Positions 44,827 to 53,636 of a DNA stretch of 64,000 bases are shown piece after piece. A program made the translations under genes and the position numbers. The stretch lies in assembly GCA_002307245.1 (NCBI GenBank), contig DBTW01000107.1, positions 1 through 64,000 on the forward strand, in the 5' to 3' direction. The stretch comes from Spirochaetaceae bacterium UBA1306. GTDB lineage: Bacteria > Spirochaetota > Spirochaetia > Treponematales > Rectinemataceae. The notes beneath the pieces were generated by a model. That model searched no databases. It saw nothing but the letters and a program-made list of their open reading frames with translations, and was not told the origin of the DNA. Position 1 is the stretch's first letter. Every line of letters starts with the position of its first letter.

Positions 44827-46323
44827 TTAAGCTAGATAGGAATCCGGCGGCGATGCGCCGGTCCAGAGCTCGAACTGCGCCGCCGATTGATAGCGAAGCA
44901 TTTTCCATCCGTTCGTGGTCTTGCAGCCCGAGGCCGAGGCGCGCTCGAGCATGGCGCTGCGCTCGGGCCGGTAGACCATGTCGAACACGGCCTCGCGGCC
45001 GGTGAACTCGTACCAATCCAGGGGGTCACCCTGGCGTTCGCCCTCCATGCCTACGCTCGTCGCCTGGACGATGATGTCCTGATGGTCGGCCACGAGCTCT
45101 GAGGAATGCTCCGTACAGGGGCCGTAGGCGAAGCCGTAGCGCTGGGCGAGGGCGCGGGCCTTGGCTACCGTCCGGTTGAGCACTACCGCGCTGGCGCCGA
45201 GATCCGCGAGGACGTGGGCTACTGCCTTGGCGACCCCGCCTGCGCCGACGAGGGTGACGCGGCGGCCGCGGAGGTCGGGGTGGCCGATGAATTCGAGGAG
45301 GGCTCTTTGGAATCCCTCGGCGTCGGTGTTGTAGCCGGTCCATCCGCCCTCCTCGAGGGCGATGGTGTTGCAGGCGCCGATGTCGAAGACCTCGGGGGAG
45401 CGGCGCGCGAGTCTTGCGCAGATCGCCTCCTTGAGGGGAACGGCCACGGAGGCGCCGCGGGCGCCCGTGGCCTCGAGGGCCGCGAGGAAGGATTCGACGT
45501 CGGCGGAAGGGATGGGGACGTAGACCGCGTCCATCCCGGCGGCCTTGAAGGCTGCGTTGTGGAGCTGGGGTGTCTTGGACGCCAGTACCTGGAGCCCGCC
45601 GCCCAGGGCGTAGACGGCTGTGCCTTCGCCGAGCTCGCGGAAACGGTAGGTCTCTTCCAGGGCCGAGGGGTCGAGATGGCCCGGCGCGGCGCCCGGCAGT
45701 CCGGCGCGTAGGGCGCTCGTATAGGCTATGCAGGTGCCGATCTTCGCGGCGAGGACGCGGCTCGGCATGCCGAACTCGCCCATGCCGACGATGATCCGCT
45801 CGCCCTTGGGCAGGCCGCGCGCCCAGGAATAGAGGCGGGCGAAGTCGTCAGCGCCCTTCGGCGTCACGGCTAGCTTGGGGATCTCGCCGGGCTCGAGGGC
45901 CAGCTCGGCCCAAGCCGCGCCCAGGTCGGCGGGCATGCCGGCGATATCGTGCCTGGACCTGATGATCCTGGTCCCGAAGGTATGGCAAGCCTCCTCGACG
46001 GCGGGGACGTGGAAGTCCGACTCGAGGTCGACGTAGGCGTAGTTGGCGCTCTGGTCGGGCCGGGCATAGGCGATGGCCTTGGCTAACATGACGAGGCGCT
46101 GGCCCTCGCCGTCGACGAAGCCGCCGCCATCGCACTTGCGGCGGACCGCGAGTATGCAGGGAAGGCCGGCGAGCACGGGAAAATCGCGGACCGCGAAGGC
46201 CTCGGAGGGATCGAGGAGATCGGCGCGCAGCTCGGCTATGTCCACCTTGCCGCGATAGCGCTCTAGGACGGCTAGGTTCTCCGCGATGGTCTTGGCCGTG
46301 AGCGAGAGGCAGATGAGGGGCAT
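44827..46323 (-). CDS. aroDE: Bifunctional 3-dehydroquinate dehydratase / shikimate dehydrogenase
   Basis: A 498-residue fusion. The N-terminal half (about 1-220) is a type I dehydroquinase: ELRADLL, the catalytic His in RSRHDIAG, and the Schiff-base Lys in PKLAVTPKG. The C-terminal half (about 235-498) is shikimate dehydrogenase: SVAVPLKEAI, GACNTI, TGYNTDAEGF and the NADP-binding LVGAGGVAKAVAHVLADLGA. It catalyses steps 3 and 4 of the shikimate pathway. Such fusions are usual in plants and known in chlamydiae and some spirochaetes. It sits between a small exported protein and era. Confidence 0.95.
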   Translation of the reverse strand: MPLICLSLTAKTIAENLAVLERYRGKVDIAELRADLLDPSEAFAVRDFPVLAGLPCILAVRRKCDGGGFVDGEGQRLVMLAKAIAYARPDQSANYAYVDLESDFHVPAVEEACHTFGTRIIRSRHDIAGMPADLGAAWAELALEPGEIPKLAVTPKGADDFARLYSWARGLPKGERIIVGMGEFGMPSRVLAAKIGTCIAYTSALRAGLPGAAPGHLDPSALEETYRFRELGEGTAVYALGGGLQVLASKTPQLHNAAFKAAGMDAVYVPIPSADVESFLAALEATGARGASVAVPLKEAICARLARRSPEVFDIGACNTIALEEGGWTGYNTDAEGFQRALLEFIGHPDLRGRRVTLVGAGGVAKAVAHVLADLGASAVVLNRTVAKARALAQRYGFAYGPCTEHSSELVADHQDIIVQATSVGMEGERQGDPLDWYEFTGREAVFDMVYRPERSAMLERASASGCKTTNGWKMLRYQSAAQFELWTGASPPDSYLA

Positions 46324-46342
46324 CCTCGTTCCTCCTGCGGCT

Positions 46343-46828
46343 TTAGAAATCCGCTCGGTAGAGATATGCGTCGACGATCCGGTCCTCCTGTGAGACGAGC
46401 CTGAGCCTGACCGGATACGATTTATAGGGCATGCGGTACTCGAGGAAGCCCGTGCCGCTCTCGTAGGGTTGGCCGAGGATGGAGAGGGCTTTATCCGTTG
46501 GGTCTCCGACGAAGAGACCGTAGATCGAGCCCTCGTAGGGCTTGGAGACGCGAATCTGCCAGAGTCGGTCGCCGAAGATGAAGAGCGTATACCCGGCCTT
46601 GTAAATGAGGGCGACGTCGTCCTGCCAAGCCGCCTCGCCGCGGACGGCTGCGACCGAGGCGGGGGCCCCGAATCGCGTAAAGGAGTCGGCGAGGCTCAAT
46701 CCCAGGAGGGAAGAGGGATCGTCGTCGAGGATAACCGGGGCGGCGGGGGCTTGCGCCTGCGCGAAGGTCCCGAGGGTTATGGCGAAGACGAGGGCGAGGC
46801 AGCAGATGGGAACCGGGTGTCGAGGCAT
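46343..46828 (-). CDS. Exported protein of unknown function
   Basis: A 161-residue protein with a signal peptide (VPICCLALVFAITLGTFAQAQA). The mature region contains ILDDDPSSLLGLSLADSFTRFGAP, a stretch like small lipid-associated outer-membrane assembly proteins, and WQDDVALIYKAGYTLFIFGDRLWQIRVSK. No family assigned with confidence. It ends 19 bp before aroDE and is probably first in that operon. Confidence 0.6.
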   Translation of the reverse strand: MPRHPVPICCLALVFAITLGTFAQAQAPAAPVILDDDPSSLLGLSLADSFTRFGAPASVAAVRGEAAWQDDVALIYKAGYTLFIFGDRLWQIRVSKPYEGSIYGLFVGDPTDKALSILGQPYESGTGFLEYRMPYKSYPVRLRLVSQEDRIVDAYLYRADF

Positions 46829-46956
46829 ACGGCAAAGACTCTACAGGAAGCGGCCCGGGCTGTCCATGCGCGCCGCGCGCCGATGCTGGCTTTCCTGTCT
46901 TGCGGCGACGGCTGCTTTCGTACAGAATAGTCAAAATTCGCTGCAAGGAGTTCTAC

Positions 46957-47598
46957 GTGCCGAGCGAACAGGCCGCTAAGCGGCTACCACCAGAGGCTCT
47001 CGACGCTTTTCTCGACGGCATCCTCGCCGAGCTCGACGAGCCCGCGGACCCCGTCGCCCTCAATGAGATCAGGGCGGCCTTCCGGAAGCGGGTCCCTTTT
47101 TCCAAGCGCTCCTATGCCGCGGCCGCCCTCATTCTCCGGGCCGCGGGTCTTTCCCGCGGGCCTGGACGCGTCCCTACCAAGGAGTCCCTCCCTCCCGCGC
47201 CGCGGGAGCAGAAAGCCCCGAGGGGGAAGAACCATCGTGATCGGGGCGATCGCCCGGAGCGCGGCGACGCCAACGCCAATGCGGATAGGGGCGATGGGCA
47301 GAGAGCGGGCCAGCCCCCACGGCCGCGTTTCGCCGGCGCAGGCACAACGCTCTTCTTCTCCATGGGCAAGCGCCAGAAGTTCTATCCCCGGATACTCATC
47401 GACCTGATCCAAGAGACCGCGGGGACGCCGCCCGAGGCTATCGGAGACGTTCGGGCCTTCGACAACTACTCCTTCGCCGATATCGAGCCCCAGAAGGCGG
47501 ATAAGGTGATCGCGGCCCTCGACGGCTACGAGTACCGAGGCCGGAAGCTCTCGGTCGGCCCCGCGAAGAAGCGGGACGAGCAAAGCCAGGCGGAGTAG
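46957..47598 (+). CDS. Free-standing DbpA-type RNA-binding protein
   Basis: A 213-residue protein. The C-terminal domain (about 125-205: TTLFFSMGKRQKFYPRILIDLIQETAG, then FADIEPQKADKVIAALDG) is the RRM-like domain that follows the helicase core in DbpA, where it recognises 23S rRNA hairpin 92. The N-terminal 60 residues are helical, and the middle is a disordered Arg/Asp/Asn-rich linker. GTG 46957, with AAGGAG upstream, is preferred to an in-frame ATG at 46900. No helicase core is attached, so it may partner the helicase at 39178 or act on ribosomes alone. Confidence 0.8.
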   Translation: MPSEQAAKRLPPEALDAFLDGILAELDEPADPVALNEIRAAFRKRVPFSKRSYAAAALILRAAGLSRGPGRVPTKESLPPAPREQKAPRGKNHRDRGDRPERGDANANADRGDGQRAGQPPRPRFAGAGTTLFFSMGKRQKFYPRILIDLIQETAGTPPEAIGDVRAFDNYSFADIEPQKADKVIAALDGYEYRGRKLSVGPAKKRDEQSQAE

Positions 47599-47606
47599 CT
47601 CCCGGG

Positions 47607-48680
47607 TTAGAGGGCGAGTCGCCAGAGTAGGAAAGCGAGGGCGAGGTTGATCGCGATGGCGAGCCCGAACGATAGGCCGGATCCTGCCGCGTAGGCGAAG
47701 GCATCGCGCTCCGCGGCCCTCGCCCTCAGCTCGGGGTCTCCCGTGACTATGAAACTGTCGTCGCCAGGGTCGGTCGGCGAGAATAGGGTCCGGTCCGATC
47801 GTGAGCCCGCGCTTCCCCCGATGGCCAGGGCCGAGGCGGGGGCGACTTCGCCTGCGGCGAGCTTCCTCCTGGCATAGCGCGGCTCGACGCCCTGCCCCGA
47901 CGCCTCGTAGCGGAGGGGCAGGCGCAGGAGGTCACGCTCCGTTCGGAAGGCGAGGGCCCGCCGCCAAAGCCGATGGTAAAGGAAGAAGAGCGCGAGGCCG
48001 GGTGGGGCGAATGGCAGGACGGGGCTGGCCCCGATGAGGAATACCAGAGCCCGGACGGTCGAGAAGATCGAGGTCCGGAAGAGGAGCAGCAGCGCGCTGA
48101 TCGCGACGACCCCGATGGACAGCGAGATGCGGGCCGGGTAGTTCCAGTACTCGTTCGGCGCCCGTCCGGCCGCCACGAGCCGCGGCGCGAGCCTTCCCTC
48201 GGTCCCATCGTGACAGACCGCCAATAAGGGCTCTTCGGGGCGGTCGACGAAGACAGGCCGGCCCCCTTCCAGCACGAGGATCCCTCCCACCGAAATACTC
48301 GTGCCCTCGACGAGGGAGGAAACCGAGCTCCAGCTCATCCGTTGCACCGATCCCGCCTCGGGGGGGCCGGGCGCGAGGACGTACAGCGGGGCACGGGAAA
48401 GATCCACCAAGGCGCTGACTCCCGCCCCGCGCACCCAGACCTTGTCGCTGCCCTCTATCGCGTCGATCGTCCCGCTTAGGCGGAATCGCCCCACCTCCGC
48501 CCTGCCCTCCCTCCGCGCGGCCGCGATATCACCATAATGGAGTCGGGCCGTCGCGCCGAGCACGATCACCCGGTCGCGGAACCGCCTCCACTGCTCTCGC
48601 AGCACGAAGGCGCCCGCGATGGGAATGAAGAGGTAGAAAAGCAAGGCGGCCGCGAGGGCGGCGTAGACTGGTAGAAGCAC
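47607..48680 (-). CDS. Membrane protein of unknown function
   Basis: A 357-residue protein. One hydrophobic segment lies at the N-terminus (YAALAAALLFYLFIPIAGAFVL), two close together around 187-230, and one at the C-terminus (GLSFGLAIAINLALAFLLWRLAL). The loop between the first and second is a beta-rich domain of about 150 residues that resembles an OB-type fold but matches nothing I know. It is divergent from the metallo-hydrolase gene, whose start is only 41 bp away. Confidence 0.6.
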   Translation of the reverse strand: MLLPVYAALAAALLFYLFIPIAGAFVLREQWRRFRDRVIVLGATARLHYGDIAAARREGRAEVGRFRLSGTIDAIEGSDKVWVRGAGVSALVDLSRAPLYVLAPGPPEAGSVQRMSWSSVSSLVEGTSISVGGILVLEGGRPVFVDRPEEPLLAVCHDGTEGRLAPRLVAAGRAPNEYWNYPARISLSIGVVAISALLLLFRTSIFSTVRALVFLIGASPVLPFAPPGLALFFLYHRLWRRALAFRTERDLLRLPLRYEASGQGVEPRYARRKLAAGEVAPASALAIGGSAGSRSDRTLFSPTDPGDDSFIVTGDPELRARAAERDAFAYAAGSGLSFGLAIAINLALAFLLWRLAL

Positions 48681-48721
48681 GCTTGCGGTTCCTATGCGCG
48701 AAAGATTACAGTAACGATATC

Positions 48722-49375
48722 ATGGTGGAGAGGCTGACGGTAGGACCCATCGGAGAGAACGCCTACGTCCTCGCGGGCGAGGGCTATTGCGTGCTCGTCG
48801 ATCCCGGCGCCGATGCCTCCAGGATCCTATCCTTCCTGGACTCTCGTGGCCTCAAACCCGATCTCATCGTCGCCACACACGGGCACCTCGACCATTCCGC
48901 GGCCATTCCCGAGCTCTTAGCCGCCTGGCAAGCCCGGGGCTTCGCCGTGCCCCTGGCGGCCCATGCCGCGGATGCCGATTACTTCGGCGAAAAGGGCGAG
49001 GAGACGAATCGCAGCCTCTTCGCCGCCATCCGTGCCCTCGGGTATTTCAATGCCTACTGGAGGGCCCTGCCCGCGCCGGACATCCTATTGAATGACGGGG
49101 ACTCCCTATCCGTCGGCCCGTTTCGCGTCGTCCATAGCCCGGGGCATACCCGCGGATCCATCTGCCTCTACGACGAGGCTGCGGCCATCCTCGTGTCCGG
49201 GGACACCTTATTCCGCGACGGAGTGGGACGAACCGACGGCCCGGATTCCGACGGCGTCGCGCTCGAGGCCAGCCTCTCGCGGCTTCTCAAGCTACCGCCC
49301 GGGACGCAGGTGTTCCCCGGCCATGGCGAGGGCACGACTATAGGCCGGGAGTCGGGTATACTTCCTCGGCTATGA
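48722..49375 (+). CDS. Metallo-beta-lactamase fold hydrolase (glyoxalase II-like)
   Basis: A 217-residue hydrolase with the motif THGHLDH (HxHxDH) and downstream metal ligands HSPGHTRGS and GDTLFRDGVG, ending FPGHGEGT. This is the small GloB-like group that cleaves thioesters. I took ATG 48722, matching the usual N-terminus VERLTVGPIGENAYVL; an in-frame ATG at 48683 is also open. It overlaps apbE by 4 bp (ATGA). Confidence 0.88.
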   Translation: MVERLTVGPIGENAYVLAGEGYCVLVDPGADASRILSFLDSRGLKPDLIVATHGHLDHSAAIPELLAAWQARGFAVPLAAHAADADYFGEKGEETNRSLFAAIRALGYFNAYWRALPAPDILLNDGDSLSVGPFRVVHSPGHTRGSICLYDEAAAILVSGDTLFRDGVGRTDGPDSDGVALEASLSRLLKLPPGTQVFPGHGEGTTIGRESGILPRL

Positions 49376-50418
49376 GAAAACGAAGCTTCTCGCTTACTCG
49401 CCTCGCGCGAGCCTGCCTCGCGCTTGTCGCTGTTGCCGCCCTGCTCTCCTGCGTTCATCCTTCGCCGAAGGAGCTGTCGAGCTCCGAATTCGTCCTCGGG
49501 ACATCCTGCTCGATCAGGCTCGTAGGCGGAGGGAGCGAGAAGATCCTCGATGCCGCCTTCGCGAGGCTACGCGAGATCGAGGACGAGCTCTCGGTGAATA
49601 AAGAGGGCAGCCAGATAGACGCAGTCAACGCGGCCGCGGGTATTTCACCCGCCGCGATCGGGCCCGACGCCCTCTCGATACTCGAGCGCGACCTCGAGCT
49701 CTCGGCCTGGTCAGGAGGCGCCTTCGATCCCAGCGTCGGCCCCCTCGTAAAGCTCTGGGGCATCGGTTCCGATCATGCGCGCCTGCCCTCTCCCTCGGAG
49801 ATAAGCTCCGCCAAGGGCCTCGTCGGCTGGAAGGACATCGTTGTCGACGCAGCCGGCGGCAAGGCCTTCCTGCGCCGTAAGGGTATGGGCCTCGACCTTG
49901 GTTCGACAACAAAAGGCTATGCCGCCGATCAAGTCGCGGCCCTGATCCGCGCGGCGGGCGTGAAGAAGGCCGTCGTCGACCTGGGCGGCAACGTCCTCGT
50001 CGTGGGCTCGAGACCCGATGGCAAGCCCTGGCGGATAGGCCTACAGGATCCTTTCTCGGGGGAACGCGGGGCCTACCTCGGCGTCGCGAGCCTGGTAGAT
50101 AAGACCATGGTGACCTCGGGAGTCTACGAGCGCTTCTTTATCCAGGACGGGAAGCGCTATCACCACATCCTCGATACGAGAACGGGCTATCCCGTGGACA
50201 ACGGCCTCATGTCGGTGACGGTGATCACGCCCAGGTCCTTCGACGCCGACGGCTTCACGACGACGATCTTCGCCCTGGGGCGGGAGCGCGGGATGGCCTT
50301 GGCCCGCTCGAAGGGAGTCGACTGCATAATTGTCGACGAGGGCAGGAAGGTTTATATGAGCCCTGGCGTATCGGCCTATTTCGAGATCAGCGACCCTTCC
50401 TTCTCGCTCGCGGAGTGA
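49372..50418 (+). CDS. apbE: FAD:protein FMN transferase (ApbE), lipoprotein
   Basis: A 348-residue ApbE/Ftp with lipobox LLSC (Cys27), so placed on the periplasmic side. It attaches FMN covalently to Thr of flavoproteins such as RnfG/NqrC subunits. Conserved stretches: FDPSVGPLVKLWG, LDLGSTTKGYAADQVA, VDLGGNVLVVG, TSGVYERFF and HHILDTRTGYP. No target flavoprotein is in the window. It is convergent with and overlaps the PAP2 gene by 43 bp. Confidence 0.94.
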   Translation: MRKRSFSLTRLARACLALVAVAALLSCVHPSPKELSSSEFVLGTSCSIRLVGGGSEKILDAAFARLREIEDELSVNKEGSQIDAVNAAAGISPAAIGPDALSILERDLELSAWSGGAFDPSVGPLVKLWGIGSDHARLPSPSEISSAKGLVGWKDIVVDAAGGKAFLRRKGMGLDLGSTTKGYAADQVAALIRAAGVKKAVVDLGGNVLVVGSRPDGKPWRIGLQDPFSGERGAYLGVASLVDKTMVTSGVYERFFIQDGKRYHHILDTRTGYPVDNGLMSVTVITPRSFDADGFTTTIFALGRERGMALARSKGVDCIIVDEGRKVYMSPGVSAYFEISDPSFSLAE

Positions 50419-51308
50419 TCCCCGGGTCCTTCCGCCGAGGCGAGGCCCAGCTTCATGAAGAGCCAGGGCGCGCCCATAGCCACCCAGGCCCCGAGGAGGG
50501 CGTAGCGGAGGAAGCGGATTATGGGCGGGCCGCCCGCCTCGATCGAGGCCAGGAAGAGCTTCGGGAGGAGATAGACGATCGCGATGGTCGCCATCCCGAA
50601 GAGGAAGCGGAGGCCGCGCTTGCCGAGGCCGCCGGACACCGAGAAGGGGACCTGCCTCTTGGCGTAGACGGAAGCGCCGGCGAGCCCGAAGAAGGCGCCC
50701 GAGATCGACGTGTCGTTCTTCGTGAGCACGTTCATGAATAGAGCTATGGCGGCGATCAGGGCCAGGGCGAGGCTCTCCTTGAGCTTGGGGATTGCCCGCT
50801 CGATCCGCTCGCCGAATTTCCGGTCGACGAAGACTATCGCGGCGCCGAGGGCCCAGCCCGCGAGCACGTCCGTCGGGAAGTGAACGCCTAGATAGATCCG
50901 CGATATGCCGACGAGGAAGGGTAGGACGATCGCGAGAACAAGCCCCCAGGGAACGCGGAAGAGGGGTGCGAGCGAGCCCCAGAGCACGACCGAGACCTGC
51001 GCGTGGTTGGAGGGCAGGCCGTAGGTCTTTTCCGCGGCCATGCCGACGGAAGGATCGAGGTCGTAGGGCCTGGGTTGCGCGAAGGCGGACTTGAGGCCGA
51101 AGTTGAGGGCGGTCGATAGGAAAACGAGGATGCCGATTCTGATCCCCCGGCGCTTATCGACGCACCAGTAGACGAAGGGGAGCAGGACGAGGAGGCAGTA
51201 TTCCGTCCCGGCGAAGCTTAAGCCCTTCATGACCGAGGTGAGGAAGGGGCTGGCCGCGGCTTGGGCGCCGCGGACGATCTCGAGCCCCCAAGCGAGCGCT
51301 GTACCCAT
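50376..51308 (-). CDS. PAP2-family membrane phosphatase
   Basis: A 310-residue protein with the three phosphatase motifs: KSAFAQPRPYD (K-x6-RP), GLPSNHAQ (PSxH) and SRIYLGVHFPTDVLAG (SR-x5-H). About nine membrane helices. PAP2 enzymes dephosphorylate lipid phosphates such as phosphatidic acid or undecaprenyl pyrophosphate; which one is unknown. It starts 13 bp after the GGDEF-EAL gene on the same strand, so probably one transcript. Confidence 0.85.
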   Translation of the reverse strand: MGTALAWGLEIVRGAQAAASPFLTSVMKGLSFAGTEYCLLVLLPFVYWCVDKRRGIRIGILVFLSTALNFGLKSAFAQPRPYDLDPSVGMAAEKTYGLPSNHAQVSVVLWGSLAPLFRVPWGLVLAIVLPFLVGISRIYLGVHFPTDVLAGWALGAAIVFVDRKFGERIERAIPKLKESLALALIAAIALFMNVLTKNDTSISGAFFGLAGASVYAKRQVPFSVSGGLGKRGLRFLFGMATIAIVYLLPKLFLASIEAGGPPIIRFLRYALLGAWVAMGAPWLFMKLGLASAEGPGDHSASEKEGSLISK

Positions 51309-51321
51309 GGTTAAGCCTCCA

Positions 51322-53364
51322 TCAACATTCTATGGCCTCGTCGAGGCCTTTCGCAAGCGCCGACTCGAAGGCACGCTCCGGCATGGGCTTCGCGAAGAGG
51401 AATCCCTGGTACTGATCGCAGCGCGCCGCGTCGAGCCAGGCGAACTGGTCGCGGGTCTCCACGCCCTCGGCGACGACTGAGAAGCGCAGGACGTGCGCCA
51501 GGTCGATCACCGCGGAGGCGATGGCGGAGGCCCGTGGGTCGGAGGGCAGGGGCTCGACGAAGGATTGCGGGAGCTTCACGCAATCCACCGGGAAGTCGCG
51601 GAGGGCGGCGAAGGAAGAGTAGCCCGTGCCGAAGTCGTCGATCGTGATCGAGCAGCCGAGGGCCTTGAGCTCGGCCAACTTCTCGATCGCGTCGGCCCCC
51701 TCGTCCATGATCCCGCTCTCCGTGATCTCGAGGTCGAGCCGCGAGGCCGGCAGGCTGGTCGCGCCCAGGATGCTCCGAACGTCCCGCACTATGTCGTCGG
51801 AGCGGAATTGGAAGGGCGAGAGGTTGACCGAGACGGGGATGGGCTCGAGGCCGTTCCGCGCCCATGCCGCGGCGCTCGCGCAGGCTTTGGCGAGGACCAT
51901 CCGGCCGAGGTCGCAGATGGAGCCCGACCGCTCGGCCTCTTGGATGAAGTCGGCGGGCTGGCGGAAATCGCCCTCGGGCAGGAGCCATCGCGCGAGGGCC
52001 TCGGCGCCGACGATCCGCCCCAGGGAGTCCACTTTGGGCTGGTACCAGGGCAGGAAGGCGCCGGAGCGCAAGGCCCCGCGCATTTGCTGCTCGATGAGGC
52101 CCTTGGCGAGGAGCCGCTCGTGGAGCGACGCGTCGTAGAGGCGATAGGAACCTGGGCCGTCCTCCTTGGCCAAGTGGAGGGCCACGCCGGAGGCTCGTAT
52201 CAGCGCGTCGGGGCGGATGCCGTCGTTGGGGAAGAGGGCGAGCCCGAAGGAGGCGGAAAGTCCGATCTCCGACCCGTTCACGGAAAACGAGCGGTCGAAG
52301 GCGCGGCGCGACTTCTCGATGACCGCCTTGGCGTCCTCGGGGACTTTCATGTCGGAGAGTAGCACCAGGAAAACGTCGCCGCCCTCCCTGGCCACGAGGT
52401 CGTCGTCGCGGAAGGAGCGCATCAGCCGGTTCGCCGCCTCGATCAGGAGGGCGTCGCCGGCGCCCGGCCCGTGGATCTCGGCCACTCGCTTGAAGCGGTC
52501 TATGCCGATCGCCATTACGCCGAGAATCCTTCCCCTGCCCGCGGCGACCTCGATCGCCTTCGCGAGTTCGAGCTCGAAATTTTCCCTGTTTCGCAGGCGC
52601 GTCAGGGAATCGTGGCTCTCCAGGAAATCGGCGCGCCGCTCCGCGTCGTGGCGCCCGGCCGCTTCTCGAAGCAGCGCGTCCTGGCGGTCGAAGAGCTCTT
52701 TCGCGAGCTTGTCCCGTGCGCTCATCGAGCGCCTCATGCCCTTCGAGAGCTGGGTTTCGGCGAAGCAGGCGAGGGTGCACGCTGTCGCCGCTGTGATGGT
52801 GGAGAGAGCGAATCCGAGAGCCTCGCCGGCCGGGAGCCCGCCTGCCGCGCGCCTCGCGGCGCCGATCGCCGCCATGGCGACGACCTGGGCGGCGATAACC
52901 GCGAGGCCCCAACCGAAACTCAAGAGGATCGAGGCGATGGACGACGCGGCGCAGAGCCAAGCCGCCCCGGCGAATAGGCTCGAGGGACGAGCGGCGAGGC
53001 AGGCGCCTGCGATGAAGAGGACCGCCACGATGGATGCCCTGGCCGGGAAGGAAGGCAGGACAGGGAGGAAGGAGAGGACGAGGATGGAAGCGTAGGCCGC
53101 CGACATTGCGATGGCGTAGGTGGCGTCCCCGTCTTTTATCGCGAGGAACAGTGCGGGGACAAGGAGGACGGCCCCTAGGATGGCGCACGTACGGAGCAAG
53201 CTGCGTGCCAGCTCCTGTTTTCCTTCATCGACAGCGTCGCGGAAGAGGGCCTGTCTATGATTGATTTCCGGGAATGACGACCTTCGACGAAACCTACGCT
53301 TCTCGCCTCCGCCCCGGGAGAGAGTCTCTTTCCCGGGGCGAATCCCTATGTCTTCGACTTCCAC
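51322..53364 (-). CDS. Membrane GGDEF-EAL protein with a degenerate GGDEF motif
   Basis: A 680-residue c-di-GMP protein. Membrane segments lie at about 55-205, a GGDEF domain at about 258-415, an EAL domain at about 430-675. The GGDEF motif reads GGDVF, lacking the fourth acidic residue, while the inhibitory I-site RDDD is kept five residues before it. The EAL domain keeps [37 protein letters not shown] and QGFLFAKP, but the usual KID is KLP. It is therefore more likely a phosphodiesterase or c-di-GMP sensor than a cyclase. GTG start at 53364; a shorter form is possible. Confidence 0.9.
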   Translation of the reverse strand: MEVEDIGIRPGKETLSRGGGEKRRFRRRSSFPEINHRQALFRDAVDEGKQELARSLLRTCAILGAVLLVPALFLAIKDGDATYAIAMSAAYASILVLSFLPVLPSFPARASIVAVLFIAGACLAARPSSLFAGAAWLCAASSIASILLSFGWGLAVIAAQVVAMAAIGAARRAAGGLPAGEALGFALSTITAATACTLACFAETQLSKGMRRSMSARDKLAKELFDRQDALLREAAGRHDAERRADFLESHDSLTRLRNRENFELELAKAIEVAAGRGRILGVMAIGIDRFKRVAEIHGPGAGDALLIEAANRLMRSFRDDDLVAREGGDVFLVLLSDMKVPEDAKAVIEKSRRAFDRSFSVNGSEIGLSASFGLALFPNDGIRPDALIRASGVALHLAKEDGPGSYRLYDASLHERLLAKGLIEQQMRGALRSGAFLPWYQPKVDSLGRIVGAEALARWLLPEGDFRQPADFIQEAERSGSICDLGRMVLAKACASAAAWARNGLEPIPVSVNLSPFQFRSDDIVRDVRSILGATSLPASRLDLEITESGIMDEGADAIEKLAELKALGCSITIDDFGTGYSSFAALRDFPVDCVKLPQSFVEPLPSDPRASAIASAVIDLAHVLRFSVVAEGVETRDQFAWLDAARCDQYQGFLFAKPMPERAFESALAKGLDEAIEC

Positions 53365-53495
53365 CGATACTCCATACAGGAACGGAACCTATTTTCGCAT
53401 TCTAGAATAAAATTAATCTTTAGTTAAGCGTGGGAGGATAGCGGAATTGGGGACTCCTTGACTGAGCCTTGCCCGCATAGTAGAACCTGAACGCC

Positions 53496-53578
53496 GCCGG
53501 CATGGTGAAATGGCATACACGGCAGACTCAAAATCTGCTGCCAGCGATGGCTTGAGGGTTCAAGTCCCTCTGCCGGCA
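53496..53578 (+). tRNA. tRNA-Leu (CAA anticodon)
   Basis: An 83-nt type II tRNA. Acceptor arms GCCGGCA/TGCCGGC, anticodon stem GCAGA/TCTGC around CTCAAAA (anticodon CAA, reading TTG), a long variable arm GCCAGCGATGGC and T-arm GAGGG/CCCTC. CCA is not encoded. Confidence 0.96.
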
Positions 53579-53636
53579 TGAATCGTTGTCGTTTTTTCGG
53601 TGGTCGACGCAAGTCCCTTCGGCGTATCCTCTGCGC

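Noticed and set aside
51311..53188. A 625-codon minus-strand frame overlapping the GGDEF-EAL gene
   Set aside because: It is the shifted frame of a real gene, with extreme Arg/Pro composition and no domains; GC-rich DNA makes such long frames common.
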